Shown piece by piece: positions 1 to 10,266 of a stretch of DNA of 64,000 nt. How positions within the stretch are numbered: position 1 is the stretch's first letter; each line of letters begins with the position of its first letter. The translations under genes were made by a program, and so were the position numbers. The notes beneath the pieces were generated by a model. That model had not been told where the DNA came from. It did not search any database and worked only from the letters and a program-made list of their open reading frames with translations. Origin of the DNA: an uncultured Phocaeicola sp. GTDB lineage: Bacteria > Bacteroidota > Bacteroidia > Bacteroidales > Bacteroidaceae. The stretch is from the NCBI GenBank assembly GCA_947581855.1, contig CANPVZ010000016.1:1-64000 (forward strand), given 5' to 3'.

Positions 1-264
1 GTTTATGTCAATAATTGCGTTTTCTTTGGATTAGTAATTCTGAATCATTAGCATCACTTTTGAGCTCTTTATCTTGACGATTACTTTTTCTTTGGATTAG
101 CAATTCCGAATCGTTGGCATATCTTTTAAACTGTTTATGTCAATAATTGCGTTTTCTTTGGATTAGTAATTCTGAATCATTAGCATCACTTTTGAGCTCT
201 TTATCTTGATAATTGCTTTTTCTTTCGATAGGCGATTCCGCATCGTTGGCATATCATTTTGAAT
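1..264. repeat. Tandem repeat array, 66-bp unit, four copies
   Basis: Four units of exactly 66 bp lie at 1-66, 67-132, 133-198 and 199-264. Copies 1 and 3 are identical, and copies 2 and 4 form a second, similar subtype, so the higher-order period is 132 bp. The array lies just downstream of the pectate lyase stop codon and may continue outside the window. On the minus strand one frame stays open for long stretches (motifs such as NDSELLIQRK and QDKELKSDA recur), but copies 1 and 3 carry TGA in that frame. It is either non-coding or the remains of a repeat protein. Confidence 0.85.
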
Positions 265-280
265 TTTTCATCTCAAAGAA

Positions 281-1795
281 TCAATGCTGTTTTCTGGTAA
301 TATCTTCTACTAAACTGTTTAAATATACTTCCAAATTCGTGTATCCGTTGACTTTATCGGTCGACATACTTCCGTCGGAATGATCATGTGGGTTTAATCC
401 GTGTGCCGTTTCCCATACATCGGGTATACCGTCTCCGTCGGAATCTTCCCGATCGGCAGGTTTCACTCCGCCATCATTCAATGTCGGCCATGGACTAGTA
501 GCGCCTTTCGGCATCACATCATACGGTGTGTCAATCAGTCCTGGTTTTTTGGGTGCGTCAGGTGTCACACTGCCTATATAAGTCGCTGTTCCGTTGTGGG
601 TTTCTTCGGCAATACGGGTGTCAATCTCGTCGCGCATTTTGGAACATCCGGCATATGCAGTTACCAAACGGTAAGCTTCCTCGGCCGTATGAGTGGTAAC
701 TACATCTGTTTCCAAAGGAGTGTTTAAGCGGATTTCCTTTTTAACTTGTTTGGTAAAAGTGTGGTCGCAAGCCGCATGGTTTATCTGTTCGTAGATGCCC
801 TTCTTCCAATTGTTCTTGCTGACAGACGGGTTGCCTTCTATCACATTGCCATTCACATAAAATCGTCCCCACACATGTTCCATGGGTTTCCATTGGTTGG
901 GGCGACCGTTCCGACCGGTACAATATTGTGTGGTACGTACCCCGAGAGAGGCGATCCGGTAACTTACGGGTCCTTCTTTGGGAGTCGCCGGTCCCGGTTT
1001 GTAATAGTTGTTTACGATATTCACCTTCATGCCTTCGCCTCCGTAGCATCCGTTCCCTGCCCAGTTGTAGATTACATTGTTGCGCATATCCACATATTCC
1101 CTTTCTTGTGTAGAAGGGCGAGGGCCTAAACGCGGTGCGCGACTTTCGTGATGCGCTAAAAGATTGTGATGATAGGAAGCCTTTGCCCCACCGAAGATGG
1201 CGCCGTATCCGTGTCTTCCTTTTCCGTGTCCTGCCGTACGAAGACTCTCGGTTATCATGCACCACTGTACCGTAAGATTCTCCCCTCCATAGAGGGTGCA
1301 GCATTCGTCTACCGACCAACTGACGGAGCAATGATCTATGATAACGTTCTTATTCTCGGTTCCTCCCAAGCCGTCCGGTTCGCCGCCGTGTCTGTTGCCT
1401 ACCCGGAAACGCAGGTAGCGGATAATCAAGTTGTCTGCCTTTAATGTGACCGGATAGTCGGCAACACATATACCCTGTCCCGGTGCAGTTTGTCCGGCAA
1501 CAGTCAGGTTACCGTTGGTGATTCTCAGTTCATTGTTCAAGAAGATGGTTCCGGCCACATCGAATACCACAGTGCGGGGCTCTTGCTGCATCAGTGCGTA
1601 GCGTAGAGTTCCCTCCTGCATACCGTCTTCGAGCGTTGTTACATGGTATACCTTACCTCCACGTCCTCCGGTGGCGTAACGTCCGAACCCTTCGGCGCCG
1701 GGAAAAGCTATCGGTTTTATATTATCTTGTGCCGCAGCCGGGCAGCATACTATTCCCTGAATGCATAGCAGTGTAATAAATAGTCTTCGTATCAT
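281..1795 (-). CDS. Secreted pectate lyase, PL1-like, with C-terminal calcium-loop motif
   Basis: Predicted to cleave polygalacturonate by beta-elimination in the periplasm or at the cell surface. The 504-residue product starts with a signal peptide ending near AAAQ (about residues 1-22). A right-handed beta-helix lyase domain follows, with GAEGFGRYATGGRGG near the N terminus, VAGQTAPGQGI, then DHCSVSWSVDE and HHESRAPRLGPR, as in Bacteroidetes PL1-type lyases. Near the C terminus DSDGDGIPDVWE is a calcium-loop (thrombospondin type 3-like) motif. The gene follows the SusC/SusD operon on the same strand, but a strong terminator at 2315-2356 separates them, so it probably has its own promoter; TATCTTTA, one base off the -7 consensus, lies about 30 bp upstream. 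The substrate is inferred from the family. Confidence 0.9.
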   Translation of the reverse strand: MIRRLFITLLCIQGIVCCPAAAQDNIKPIAFPGAEGFGRYATGGRGGKVYHVTTLEDGMQEGTLRYALMQQEPRTVVFDVAGTIFLNNELRITNGNLTVAGQTAPGQGICVADYPVTLKADNLIIRYLRFRVGNRHGGEPDGLGGTENKNVIIDHCSVSWSVDECCTLYGGENLTVQWCMITESLRTAGHGKGRHGYGAIFGGAKASYHHNLLAHHESRAPRLGPRPSTQEREYVDMRNNVIYNWAGNGCYGGEGMKVNIVNNYYKPGPATPKEGPVSYRIASLGVRTTQYCTGRNGRPNQWKPMEHVWGRFYVNGNVIEGNPSVSKNNWKKGIYEQINHAACDHTFTKQVKKEIRLNTPLETDVVTTHTAEEAYRLVTAYAGCSKMRDEIDTRIAEETHNGTATYIGSVTPDAPKKPGLIDTPYDVMPKGATSPWPTLNDGGVKPADREDSDGDGIPDVWETAHGLNPHDHSDGSMSTDKVNGYTNLEVYLNSLVEDITRKQH

Positions 1796-2314
1796 ATTAT
1801 TATATCCGTTTCTGTTTGCGTTGTAAAGATATATAAGTTTTGCTGAAATTTAAGATTCTTTAGATGGAAAATGATAGTAAGCAGGATGTTTTATTAGCGA
1901 TATTTATAGTTGGGGCATGCACATAGCAATGAAAGTTTTTTTACTCTTTATTAATCTGGATAATAAAAGTTGTAAATAGCGATGATAATCAATAATAAGA
2001 GTTTACTTTTCTACCTCATACGCTATAAACTTTGTTATAGTTTGAGAGGGAATGATTTTACCAACTATATTTATGGGACTTACCACCAAAAGGGGTGAGT
2101 TAATGAAAAAGAGTGGAGGGGTAGTTATCTGCTAAAGTTCTTTTTCTATGTACCAAAGTGGACTTGATGTAATTTAGAATGATAGCAGCTTCCATCGGAT
2201 TCAGGTTATAAATGCGTATTTAGTTGATACCTGAAGGAATTTGTATTTCCGGAAGCAGAGCAAAATTTATTTTGCAATATCATTTAGCAACTGTTGTTTT
2301 TTGGGTGGTGTATT
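1796..2314. other. Intergenic region, no supported gene
   Basis: About 520 bp between the pectate lyase start and the terminator of the SusC operon. It is AT-rich and has no open frame with a coding look on either strand. It presumably holds the pectate lyase promoter near 1820-1850. A 74-codon plus-strand frame at 2224-2448 runs antisense across the operon terminator and is not credible. Confidence 0.5.
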
Positions 2315-2356
2315 TAAAAAAGACGAGCCGGCTCTGTCTCACGACAAAGTCGGCTC
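2315..2356 (-). terminator. Rho-independent terminator of the SusC-SusD operon
   Basis: Read on the minus strand, a 14-bp stem with one mismatch (2343-2356 pairing with 2325-2338) and a four-base loop is followed by GTC and a run of T (2315-2321). It lies 38 bp beyond the stop codon of the lipoprotein gene at 2394, so the SusC, SusD and lipoprotein transcript probably ends here. Confidence 0.85.
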
Positions 2357-2393
2357 TAATTTACTATTTAACACGAGTCTTTAAAAAAGACTT

Positions 2394-4574
2394 TTACTTG
2401 ATTTTTCCATTTGTCCACCATCTCGGATCACCGACTTTCATTTTATAGATATCGCTGTTTCGAACTTTTTCGGTATCCTTGTAACGGAAACCTTCAATAT
2501 TATGATGGTGCATGTTTTCTTCTCCGTTCACTCCTGACGGTTGAGGATCCACAAACAATTCTTCCGGTGTCAACGTATTCGTGCCGATATGGATACGGGT
2601 TTGGTCCATACCTTGGATGTTTTGTGCTCCTTGCTGATAACCCGGACCACGGTTGGTTGCGCTGAACTGATAGCTGGTAAAGATTTCGTCATCTTTATGC
2701 TTACCTGCTGCTATATTCGGATTCAAAGTGGAGTAGTTATCGGCAAAGTCGAAAACTTGGCCGTTAAAACGTTCTATACGACATCCTGCGTTATATAGAG
2801 TACGGTTATCACCATCTCCTTTGCGAGTTAATACCCATAAATTGTTTTTGCAAATGAAGGTACTGTTCGCTGGGGCATAACGCATTTCGAACATCAACCG
2901 GTCTTTCGAGCGGGTACTCATGTTGATAAATGTATTGTTTTCCACGCGTATCTTCCAAGTAGTAGAAGCCGGCCATGCCAGATTTCCGTTTTCTGATAAC
3001 ATCGCATGACGAGGACTGTTGATGAATGTGCAGTTAGTCATGGAGAAATCTTTGAAGATGTTTGAGTTGGCGTTTGCATCTTTAGCCGTACTACCGCCAT
3101 CGATCCAAGAATAGCCACGTCCGTTATTATCGTATACGCCGCAATCGTAGAACAGACAGTTGTCTATTATAAATTTATCCACAAGCTTCCGATTCGGTCC
3201 TTGGAAACGTATCCAGCCTCGAATCATATTACGGAAATTACAGTTGCGTACCTCGAATGTTTCCAAAGAGAAAGGCATTGCTTGAGAACTTTGGTTGATG
3301 AAGTAATTTCCTAAACCGGATCCTTTTCCCCATTTTTCTCTGGTCAGGTAATTATAAGCTTTATCACAATCGAAGTTAATATCCTGGAAGATGATGGATT
3401 GTACATTGATACCGCCCATTTCACCATTGCTGGCATTACGTCCGAATGAGAAATTACAACTTGAAGGATCTCCTTTGTCATCGTCGTTGGCTTTGCCTAA
3501 GTCGAAGCAGCCGATACCTAGGTATACTGTCGGTCGGTTATTCGGGTCATTACTCTTTAAGGTAAATCCTTTCGACATGTTTACGGTGTTTACTAAATAA
3601 TAAGTTTTACCGCCTTCCAATAAGAATGTAGTTCCTTCGGCCAGTGTATTGTCGGACATATAGTTGCGCAGAATTGTATCGATACGGCAAGCCTGTAGAC
3701 GTTTGGCTGCAAGAATCGTATCATTCGGATCAACAAAATGTTTAATAAGAATAGGCTCGCCGACGACTCCTTTCATACGTACCATATTAGTGTTGTATAG
3801 ACGGTCCCAGTAACGTTTAACTTTGTTGTTCAATCCGTTAACGATATATACTGCATTCTCGACCAATCCATCTACATCTACATATCCCCGTTGTTTATCA
3901 GCTTCGGTCAGGTTAATAATTTTGCTTTCCAAAGTCGGATTATCTGATGAGGGTTCTACTTTGATTTGATCCATAACATATCTTCCGTTCTCTTCTTCGA
4001 AGTGCTCTTTGTAATTCCCGTCGGAAATTAGGTTGAAAGATATACGCATGCTGTTTTGGGTTATATTTTCTACCCAAATCACATCGGGCACATCATAGCG
4101 TTCGAGGGTGGTGATATTCAAGTAATCATCGGGATGAGCGCCGTCGCCCACTCCAAACCATTTGGAGTTGTATGCTTCTCCTCGGGATGAGAGTGTTTGG
4201 ATAGCAAAGCGATATCCCGTTTTGTACTGTAAGTCTTCAAGTTTCAAGCTAAGACATTCCGGTCCTACAACAGTATCAACAATGCAATCGTATGGATTAT
4301 CAAAATCCCGGCCTTGGATAATTGCTTTCAGGCGATAACCGGCCGCTCCGTTTATACCGTACCAGTACAACTGGATATCATTTATACCAGAGACATCGCT
4401 GTAATATCGGTCGGAAGTGCTTATTCCATTCCGTTCCGAACGGAACATAGTCATGAATTCGCGGTATGGATTATCCTCTCCCTCTCCCGAAATGGTATCG
4501 TCATCGCTGCATGAGGAGTAGGCGAAGCAGGTTAATGCCGCTAATAATAAAAGATATAATTTGTTTTTATACAT
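2394..4574 (-). CDS. PUL lipoprotein, DUF4957/DUF5123-type beta-helix protein (candidate glycan-binding protein)
   Basis: A 726-residue protein with a type II signal peptide (CFAYSSCSDDD, lipobox Cys about residue 22), so probably anchored in the outer membrane. Residues about 50-260 look like fibronectin type III-like beta-sandwich sequence. The C-terminal two thirds has repeating short beta-strands rich in N, F and I (IIFQDINFDCDKAYNY, FEVRNCNFRN, FIIDNCLFYDCG, FSMTNCTFINSPRH), typical of a right-handed beta-helix as in the DUF4957/DUF5123 proteins of pectin PULs. It is the third gene of the operon, 20 bp after SusD, where surface glycan-binding proteins usually sit. No catalytic site is recognisable, so glycan binding is inferred from position and fold. 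Confidence 0.8.
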   Translation of the reverse strand: MYKNKLYLLLLAALTCFAYSSCSDDDTISGEGEDNPYREFMTMFRSERNGISTSDRYYSDVSGINDIQLYWYGINGAAGYRLKAIIQGRDFDNPYDCIVDTVVGPECLSLKLEDLQYKTGYRFAIQTLSSRGEAYNSKWFGVGDGAHPDDYLNITTLERYDVPDVIWVENITQNSMRISFNLISDGNYKEHFEEENGRYVMDQIKVEPSSDNPTLESKIINLTEADKQRGYVDVDGLVENAVYIVNGLNNKVKRYWDRLYNTNMVRMKGVVGEPILIKHFVDPNDTILAAKRLQACRIDTILRNYMSDNTLAEGTTFLLEGGKTYYLVNTVNMSKGFTLKSNDPNNRPTVYLGIGCFDLGKANDDDKGDPSSCNFSFGRNASNGEMGGINVQSIIFQDINFDCDKAYNYLTREKWGKGSGLGNYFINQSSQAMPFSLETFEVRNCNFRNMIRGWIRFQGPNRKLVDKFIIDNCLFYDCGVYDNNGRGYSWIDGGSTAKDANANSNIFKDFSMTNCTFINSPRHAMLSENGNLAWPASTTWKIRVENNTFINMSTRSKDRLMFEMRYAPANSTFICKNNLWVLTRKGDGDNRTLYNAGCRIERFNGQVFDFADNYSTLNPNIAAGKHKDDEIFTSYQFSATNRGPGYQQGAQNIQGMDQTRIHIGTNTLTPEELFVDPQPSGVNGEENMHHHNIEGFRYKDTEKVRNSDIYKMKVGDPRWWTNGKIK

Positions 4575-4594
4575 ATATTTCGGCTTTTAGTAAA

Positions 4595-6601
4595 TTAGTA
4601 ACCATAGTAATTTTTATAAGTTCCGGCTGACCGTTTGATGATTTCAGACGGATAAGGCAGGATATAACGTACTGTAGGTAATTGCTCTGCCGGAACTTCC
4701 CATAAGGTACCGGATTGTGTTTTTCCGTTATCTACATAGAATAATTCTCCAAAATCATCTCCGTATATATACCCGCGAAGCGAATAGAGGCACTTGGCTT
4801 TCGGATAGCTGGTAGCATCATCAATCCATTCATACATATTGGCTGTTTCCCATGTGCTGCCCGGATGTTCCTCTTCTTCCCAAATATTTTTGATGCTTAA
4901 TATATCCAGCGTTGTATTTGGATAAATATTAATATCATTCGGGTTATTGTTCTGGTATTCGGCTTTGTCGGGATTACGGTAATAGAAATGGATCGGGAAT
5001 GTGTCGAAACGGTCGTCCTTATTGTAATCCATCAGACCTCCTATGTATGAAGCCAAACCGTAGTAATCAAAGAATACATCCCGGATGACTTCATTATATT
5101 TATTCCAGCGGACAAGATCTTTCCAACGTATGTTTTCACCTCCAAATTCCCATTTGCGTTCGTCCATAATGAGTTTGAAGAAGTCTTCCTTGGTTGTGTT
5201 GGCAGAAATGTAGGCATCTACTTTCTCTCCATGATCTTGATTGGCAAAAGCTCGTTCGCGCACCTCTTTAAATGCTGCGATGGCTTTGGCTCCATTCGCT
5301 CCTGATACACCATTTTCTAATTCATTAACGGCTTCGGCGTACATTAACAACACATCGGCATAACGCATATACGGGAAGTTGATACCTGTACTACCTGTAC
5401 TTTGATTACCTTGCGCATTGCCGGCTTGTGCCCATAACTTCGACCATTTGTTGCAATAATTGTAGTAATCGTTATGCAAGGTAGGTGTTCCATTATAAGA
5501 GTATTTCCAGTAACCGATGCAGTAAGCTAAGCGTAGGTCTTTACGGTCGAATGAGAAACGATAGAAACTGTTCAGTTTCATTCCGTCTTTAGTTTCGCCC
5601 CATATATTTTTACCGGAAGTTGCATTATCTTGCGTATCTACTTTGGGTCCCCATTGGTAACCGATACTACCGCTTCCATTTTTTGCGAACGGGATTTCAA
5701 AGATGGGATCATCGTTATTGGTAACAATATAGTTACACTCGTCAATGAATACTTGGTTGTAAGGCTTGTTCAATTTATGTGTGCCTGACGCAATGACCGA
5801 ATCGCAGTATATGCGGGCAATCTCGTAATAATCACGATAGTCGTCGGAACGTTTCATTGTGCCGTACGAAGCAGGATTTTCTTTTTCCGGGCGTAATGAG
5901 TAACCACCGCGTGTCATGGCGATACGGGCAATTAATGACCAACAGAATTCTTTAGATGCACGTTCGATTCCTTCGCTTAGTTCATTGGCAAACTTCATGT
6001 AGGGAGCGATGTCGCGCAAATCATTAATCAATGTTGTAAGAATTTCATCTCGATCGGCTACCGGCATCACTAGATTGTCGCTCATGTCATACGAGCGGGT
6101 AAAGGTAAACGGTATATCGCCAAAGAGCGTTACCATATCATGATAAGTCATGGCGCGTAAACATTTAGCTTCGCCTATTTGTTGCAATATAGTCGTATCT
6201 TTTGCTGCATAAAACGTACTATTCTCCGCAGCCGTTACAAAATTGTTTGCGTATTCGATAACTTTATAGGCTGCACTCCATATTTTCTGTAAGTCTCCTC
6301 CGTTAGCGGCTCCTTCGAATCGTTTGTAATCACTGCCGTTCAATTGTTTCTCAGATTTGTCATTTGGAGTAAACTCTACATCATTGTTCAATGTGAAAGA
6401 GGTATAGTATTTTTCGCCATATAAATCTCCGCTTAACAGATAAGCATATACGGCGTTTAGCGCTCTGTTGGTTTCTTCTTTAGTGCCGAATATGTATGAA
6501 TCATCATATTTTGATTCGGAACTAACCTCCAAGAAGTCGTTACAAGCGCTGAAACCGGTTAATAAAACCAATCCACTTATTATGAATATAATTTTCTTCA
6601 T
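4595..6601 (-). CDS. SusD/RagB-family nutrient-binding outer-membrane lipoprotein
   Basis: A 668-residue lipoprotein (signal peptide with lipobox LLTGFSAC). The N-terminal half has SusD-like TPR helices (EETNRALNAVYAYLL, LRAMTYHDMVTLFGDIPF), and the C-terminal half has the typical SusD segments (FPYMRYADVLLMYAEAVNE, FFKLIMDERKWEFGGENIRWKDLVRW). SusD proteins cap the SusC barrel and capture oligosaccharides at the cell surface. The gene starts 20 bp after the SusC stop codon, so the two are co-transcribed. The pectate lyase nearby suggests a pectic glycan as ligand, which is inference. Confidence 0.95.
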   Translation of the reverse strand: MKKIIFIISGLVLLTGFSACNDFLEVSSESKYDDSYIFGTKEETNRALNAVYAYLLSGDLYGEKYYTSFTLNNDVEFTPNDKSEKQLNGSDYKRFEGAANGGDLQKIWSAAYKVIEYANNFVTAAENSTFYAAKDTTILQQIGEAKCLRAMTYHDMVTLFGDIPFTFTRSYDMSDNLVMPVADRDEILTTLINDLRDIAPYMKFANELSEGIERASKEFCWSLIARIAMTRGGYSLRPEKENPASYGTMKRSDDYRDYYEIARIYCDSVIASGTHKLNKPYNQVFIDECNYIVTNNDDPIFEIPFAKNGSGSIGYQWGPKVDTQDNATSGKNIWGETKDGMKLNSFYRFSFDRKDLRLAYCIGYWKYSYNGTPTLHNDYYNYCNKWSKLWAQAGNAQGNQSTGSTGINFPYMRYADVLLMYAEAVNELENGVSGANGAKAIAAFKEVRERAFANQDHGEKVDAYISANTTKEDFFKLIMDERKWEFGGENIRWKDLVRWNKYNEVIRDVFFDYYGLASYIGGLMDYNKDDRFDTFPIHFYYRNPDKAEYQNNNPNDINIYPNTTLDILSIKNIWEEEEHPGSTWETANMYEWIDDATSYPKAKCLYSLRGYIYGDDFGELFYVDNGKTQSGTLWEVPAEQLPTVRYILPYPSEIIKRSAGTYKNYYGY

Positions 6602-6621
6602 TGTTCTTTTTGGTTTGAGGG

Positions 6622-9600
6622 TTAGAATGAAAGATTCAGGCCTAACAAATAACTCCGGTTACGTGGGTAACGGTTGTAGTCCATACTTGGAGTCAGACCA
6701 GATTGGATATCCACTTCCGGGTCGTATCCTTTATATTTGGTTAACAACCAAAGGTTAGAACCTGTAAAGTAGACACGTAGACGGTCTACCCCAATTTTCC
6801 GTGTGAAGTTTTTCGGGAAGGTGTAACCGATAGTGACATCTTGCAGACGGAGGAATGAGCCATCTTCTACAAAATAAGAATGGGCTATTCTTTTGGTTAC
6901 ATCTTTCGGGTTCCAAAGAGTTGCATCTTTATTCTGTTCTATATAGTACTGCTCTAAGTAAGAGGGCAGAGTAGAGTTTGCCAAGATTCGCTCTCCGATT
7001 TCATTCGTATAAGTCCAACGGTGTTCAGCGTCAAAATCAGATAAAATGTTGTAGTAATTATTCTTGTTGTCTTTGGCTGAAGATAACATATAAGCGTTTC
7101 CGTTGTATACGTCAAAACCTACGATGTAGTTGAAGTTACAAGTGAAATCGATATTCTTCCAGTTGCCGCTAAGGCCAAAACCTCCTTGAAATTTCGGGTT
7201 TGTGTTACCTATTACTACACGGTCGTAGTCATCTATTTTACCATCAGGCTTGCCTTCCGGACCGCTTAAATCTTTGAATTTAGGACGGCCGGGCGCTGTA
7301 CCGAATACCCCGTCACCATTAACTACTACATATTCTCCGTTTTCATCCAAAGTAGGAGTGAAGTTAGCAGAAGTTGTACGGTCGAATCCTTCGAAACCGT
7401 AGATACCATCGTAAACATAACCATAGAGCAAACCAATCTGTTCTCCTACTTTAAGGTAATAGTCGTATACTCCTCCTTCACTCGCCCAACGTGATGAACT
7501 TGCACCAAGCATGTCATCGGTTCCGTTTAATTTGTCGATACGGGTTTTGTTGAAGCCGAAAGCAAGATTTCCACTCAATACATAATCTTTATTACGGAGA
7601 ATATCACCATTGATGGTTAATTCGAAACCGCGGTTGGTTACTTGACCGATATTTTGCATTTGCTTCTGATAACCGGTTGTCAATGGGATATCGCTTTTGT
7701 AAAGTAAATCTTTGGTAGTGTTCCAATAAACTTCCGGTGTGATCGTTAGTCTTTCACCAAAGAAGCCAAAGTCGATAGCTAAATTGCGGGTTATGGTTGT
7801 TTCCCATTTGATTTTTGTGTTTGGGAAGGTTGTGCCGCCTGAATTAGCGTAATAATTCTCACCATTATAGCCTACTTCATGAAAGCCCGGACCTCCGGAT
7901 GATTGGATGGAGTATTGGTAACGCCACATATCATCATCGATGCGGTTATTTCCTGCCATACCTATGGCTGCACGTAATTTTAAATTGCTGATAACAGGAT
8001 GACCTTCTAAGAAACTTTCCCTACTTAGTACCCATGCGCCGGAGATTGATGGAAAATAACCCCATTGTTCGCCGGGAGCAAATTTTGTCGAGCCATCTGC
8101 ACGGAATGTAACAGACAACAAATATTTGTGGTCGTAATTATAACTTGCTTGGCCGAAGAAAGATGCTGTGCGTTCTGGAGAACTGATGGAGGATGTTGTT
8201 GCATAAGGTTGCCCCAATCCCATGTTGTTCAGAGCACGTGTGGGTTCTATTTGTTGTGGAAATAGATGGGATGTACTTGAATTCTCCTTTTTTTGATAGT
8301 GTTGAACTTCTTGTCCTAATAGGAACGAGAAATTGTGTATGTCTTTCAGACTGAAATTGTATGTAGCCGTATTGGTCCATGAATATTTCTCAGAGCGTCC
8401 ATCGGTAATGCTTGCTACCGGCAGATTTTTGTGTAGGGTTTTTCCTGCTTCGCTAGTCAAATAACCATAGAAACGGTTGTTGTCGCTAAAGGATATTTGT
8501 TGTGCGATGTCGGACCGTAAAGTCAAGCCCTTAATTGGTGTCCATTCCAAAGATGCTTGATTGGTAAAACTCCAAGAGTGTTTTAATTGGTAATTTTGGT
8601 CAATATCGCCTTTGGGGTTACTATACTCGAAGTATCTTTCTTCTTCTTCATCGATGGTTTCCGGATCGCGGTAAGTGAAATCGCGCAAACCATTAGACGG
8701 ACGGTAACGTAAAATATTGATTAATCCGCCTTTTCCTACATTGTCGGCGCCGGCACCCATGTCGCGGCGGAAAGTCATACGCGGGTTAATCAATAACTTT
8801 AATGTGGAAGAAAGCTGAGAGTTTATTTTGATATTGATATTCGTTCGGCGTACACCTGATCCCATCATGATACCATTTTCATTGTGATGGGTGATAGATG
8901 TGTTAAAACGCAGTTTCTCATTACCTCCGTTAAGTGTCACATTATACATGTAACTCATGGGGTGTCCTCCCATAATCTCATCTTGCCAGTCGTTGGTTCT
9001 TTGGTTTTTGTAAAGTCCGATATCCGCCGGATTACCAAAGTTACCACGCCATTTATACAGATCGGAGTTATTGTTAATAACGTTATCCAACTGATAACGT
9101 ACAAATTCGTATGTATCAAGCAAATCTAATTTACGGGCTAATGTACGCATTTGCGCATACATATTAAATTCCACTTTCAGTTTACCTTGTTGAGCCGATT
9201 TGGTGGTTACGATTACTACACCGTTACCTCCTTTTGCTCCGTAAATAGCTGTTAAGGAGGCATCTTTCAAAATATCGATAGACTGAATATCGGTTGGAGG
9301 TATATCGTTGATATTATCTGCTTGGAAGCCGTCAACGATATAAAGAGGCTGGTTACTTTGTGTAACGGACGTACCTCCACGTACCCGGATGTTAATTTCT
9401 GCGCCAGGTGCTCCGTCGACTGTGGTTACTTGCACGCCGGCAACTTTACCTTGGAGAGCTTCTGCTGCTGAGGAGACAGGGACTGCGGCTAGTTTGGCTC
9501 CTGAAACCGAACCCACCGATCCGGTTAAATCTTTACGGGCTTTGCTGCCGTAACCGATAACTACAACCTCATCAAGAGCTTGGTTGTCGTCCTCAAGAAC

Positions 9601-9901
9601 GATTTGTAAATTCTTCTGGGGGGGGGGTAATTCTTACTTCTTTAGTTTTCATACCGATGTATGAAACAATCAAGGTCTTACTCTTTCCGGTGAGTGTTAA
9701 ACTAAAGTTACCATCCAAATCTGTAACGGTACCATTGGTTTGATTTCCCTTTTCCAATATCGAAGCGCCAATAATGGCTTCTCCGTTGGAATCTTTCACA
9801 TTTCCTTTTACTGTGATGCTTTGTGCATAGATTTCTGGTGGAATCATCAACAGAAACGCAAGCAGCCACAAAGCCCACTTACTTCTTTTCAAGTTTTCCA
9901 T
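6622..9901 (-). pseudogene. SusC/RagA-family TonB-dependent transporter, split by a frameshift in a C10 tract
   Basis: Outer-membrane importer of the PUL. The N-terminal piece (9901 to 9593) has a signal peptide and a carboxypeptidase-like regulatory domain (VKGNVKDSNGEAIIGASI). The frame is then lost in a run of ten C on the coding strand (9618-9627), giving a TGA soon after. The remainder is intact in another frame: DEVVVIGYGSKARKDLTGSV, the plug (ALQGKVAGVQVTTVDGAPG) and the barrel to the terminal F. Removing one C joins the frames as ITPPQKNLQIVLEDDNQALD, giving about 1092 residues. Everything else looks functional, so this may be slipped-strand phase variation, a recent mutation or a sequencing error. 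The gene heads the SusC-SusD-lipoprotein operon. TTCCTTTG about 65 bp upstream is an imperfect -7 element. Confidence 0.9.
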
Positions 9902-10266
9902 TATAGTTATTTAAGATTAACAATAGGTGGTTGCCCACTTTTTACATTTGTTTATATATGCAGTGCAAAGGAATGAATTTTTTTTTTAAATAAGTAAATA
10001 ATTTGGCGAAAAAAGTTTAATGAAAGTGAATGTTCCATTTAACATAGTGTATTTGTCCGGCATCTTAGTTATACTCTTTATCTCACTAATATCGGGACTT
10101 TTGACCTGGTAGTTTATGTAAAATGGTAAGAATGTTATTTTTTGCATTTAGCATGGGAGATCGAATGTATTACTGCTTTGAGTTCGTGCACTCGAACCGG
10201 TGGAGTTGCTTTTAACAAAATATCAGGAGAGAAAAGTAAGCAAAGGTGGTGCAGAAGTCATTCGTT

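Noticed and set aside
2224..2448. Plus-strand frame of 74 codons
   Set aside because: Runs antisense across the operon terminator and into the lipoprotein gene; a chance frame.
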